In this document: positions 62,504-64,000 of the stretch, piece by piece
How positions within the stretch are numbered: position 1 is the stretch's first letter
Layout of the letters: the number at the start of each line of letters is the position of its first letter
Assembly: GCF_050908995.1 (NCBI RefSeq)
Contig: NC_135120.1
Location: 14,893,433 to 14,957,432 of the forward strand
Direction of reading: 5' to 3'
Origin: Andrena cerasifolii
Taxonomy: Eukaryota > Arthropoda > Insecta > Hymenoptera > Andrenidae
DNA: 64,000 nucleotides
The notes under the pieces: generated by a model
The model's input: only the letters and a program-made list of their open reading frames with translations
What the model was told of the DNA's origin: nothing
Database searches by the model: none
Program-made: the position numbers and the translations under genes

Positions 62504-64000
62504 CAAGCTCTGCTCATAATTATCCCATTCGTGGCATCGTACATCCTTCGAATCTACCGCGAAGGATACAAAGAAGGAGGACTACTGTGCAGAAAGGACA
62601 GCTGGGAACGTGAAGACTCGATCACGCGCAGCCAAGAAGCAGATGGCAAGTGCAGGAGGGAGGCCACGTCAACAAGTGTCTTGGCACTTGTTCGGACGGT
62701 TTTTCAGGGCGAACCGTCTTCCTGGGGAAACTCCTAAAACCGTTTCGTTCTCACGCGATGCGACCAGGAAATTGCCGGAAGTGTCTGCCACTGCCAACTG
62801 GTCAAAAGTTTACAGCTATAAGCGGCAATTGCCCAAGTGAGCTGTCGACTCGTAACATCGCTCGCTTCCGCGGCATATTTCACTCTACGGTCTCTTATAA
62901 TCACGCGATAGGAGCCGGAAAGCGGCGCTGTTTATTGCACGATGGAGACAGATATTGGTCAATAGTCTGCGTTCTTCTAGCGAACGTATTTCTTCAAAGA
63001 AATCGTCGTGCAATGAACATTCATTTCTTCTTTATGTTAGTTCTTAGTATTTGGGGTACGATTGTTAATTTCGTCGAGCTAAAATTACACAATTGGAATT
63101 CAAGAGGGCGACAAGCGTGATGGTTTAAATAAATCAAAACTTGAAACGTTAAATGGACGATAATTCTAACGGACATTTTCACGAGTCAGTATCCAATCTT
63201 CTTCCATAAGTCTCCAATATTCTTATAAACTTTAATCAAAGGTTGACACGGCAACGTCCGAGAGAGTTACTCTCTACTGAAACGATGAACCGGTGAACCA
63301 GATGAGACTGCATGTTTTATTGCTTGCTGTCACGCGGAGTTTCCTTGTTGACTTTCAATGAGAAAGCTACCAGAAACCTTATAGAAGAAAACGTCTATTA
63401 CCCCTGGCGCTACAGTAACGCGATTGGAAAGTTAATTGGGCGCAACCACACGGAACGAACTGGACACCCATGAAACAGGAGACAGCCTGCTAAAATGGAG
63501 GCTGAGACGATTGAAGTTCTCATCACGTATTGTGAGCACAAACTCTTTCTGCTTTATTGCTTTGAAGATGGAGACTAACCAACGCGAGGACGATCGAAAT
63601 CTTTAACCCGTTCGTCGTGTTTGTGAGCTTCATTTAAATAAGGAATAAGGCAATAATATTCTTCTAGAATTTGTATCTATACCAAAGAAGCTATGAAATC
63701 AAAACACTATTCTTGCAAACTAATAAATTTCAAATTTGTAATTGATTACGTTATCTAAGAGAGTTTCATCAAATTACATCTCATGACTCGCTCAGAAGAG
63801 GCAGACAATCATCTCTATGAGTGTGCAACCAGTGGGGCTTGGTCACAACAATGCAAACAGCATTTCAGTGTGTAAATTTGCAGTAGAATGCTAACCACTC
63901 TTCGTTTTATAATCTTCACCGCACTGCGCGAGAGCAGATCACGGTCGGACTCGCATAAAACGTACATACAGAAGGGTCGATAGACGTCCAGTCGTAGGCA
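62504..64000. other. Right-edge stretch; overlapping small open frames, no supportable gene
   Basis: 62,531-63,120 is open in three overlapping plus frames (68, 76 and 156 codons). The 76-codon frame at 62610-62840 is Lys/Arg-rich and the 156-codon frame at 62650-63120 ends with a hydrophobic stretch, but neither matches a family I know. 63,130-63,900 is AT-rich and without long frames. The last 100 bases become GC-richer (near 63,920-63,960), which may be the edge of another feature. Confidence 0.4.

Noticed and set aside
1..64000. Bacterial-type systems (CRISPR array, toxin-antitoxin, operons, phage genes)
   Set aside because: No operon-like gene packing, Shine-Dalgarno pattern or regular spacer array is present; the window looks like insect nuclear DNA.

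Overview
The window looks like insect nuclear DNA. The single long exon, sparse coding content, long non-coding stretches rich in homeodomain-type ATTA motifs and the absence of any obvious CpG depletion would fit Hymenoptera, but the species is inferred, not shown. There are no prokaryotic operons, CRISPR arrays, rRNA genes or convincing tRNA genes.

One protein-coding feature is well supported. A minus-strand exon runs from an ATG at 3714 to the left edge of the window (1238 codons, no stop, no intron, open at the edge). It encodes a large, mostly disordered scaffold-like protein. In order it has an N-terminal coiled coil, an acidic patch, a second coiled coil, long Ser/Pro-rich tracts with a five-copy Ser-Val-His repeat, a Tyr/Gln-rich segment, a compact basic block that looks conserved, and a poly-Gln run at the edge. 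I could not name it with certainty. An arthropod cortical or synaptic scaffold such as guk-holder/NHS, or a long-N-terminus Unc-13 isoform, is possible. Upstream lie a short leader with two upstream ORFs and a plausible splice acceptor at 3871-3872, so the next exon and the promoter should be further right or beyond the window.

The remaining ~60 kb (3.9-64 kb) has no coding region I can support. It is most simply the first intron and/or 5' intergenic DNA of the minus-strand gene. Many open frames of 60-200 codons occur, often overlapping on both strands, and none shows a recognisable domain. What stands out is repeat and fold-back structure: a degenerate 28-29 bp periodic array at 18.02-18.42 kb, a weaker one at 38.95-39.10 kb, a strong stem-loop at 21.95-21.99 kb, a nearly perfect 24-bp palindrome at 19.59 kb, smaller dyads at 18.05, 35.63 and 60.36 kb, a G17 run at 55.92 kb, AT-rich tracts at 45.64-45.96 and 53.40-53.68 kb, and a large imperfect inverted repeat (MITE-like or hairpin-RNA-like) at 62.28-62.50 kb.

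I found no clear multi-gene system. The best leads are the unnamed scaffold exon with its upstream ORFs, the 62.3-kb fold-back element and the 18-kb periodic array.
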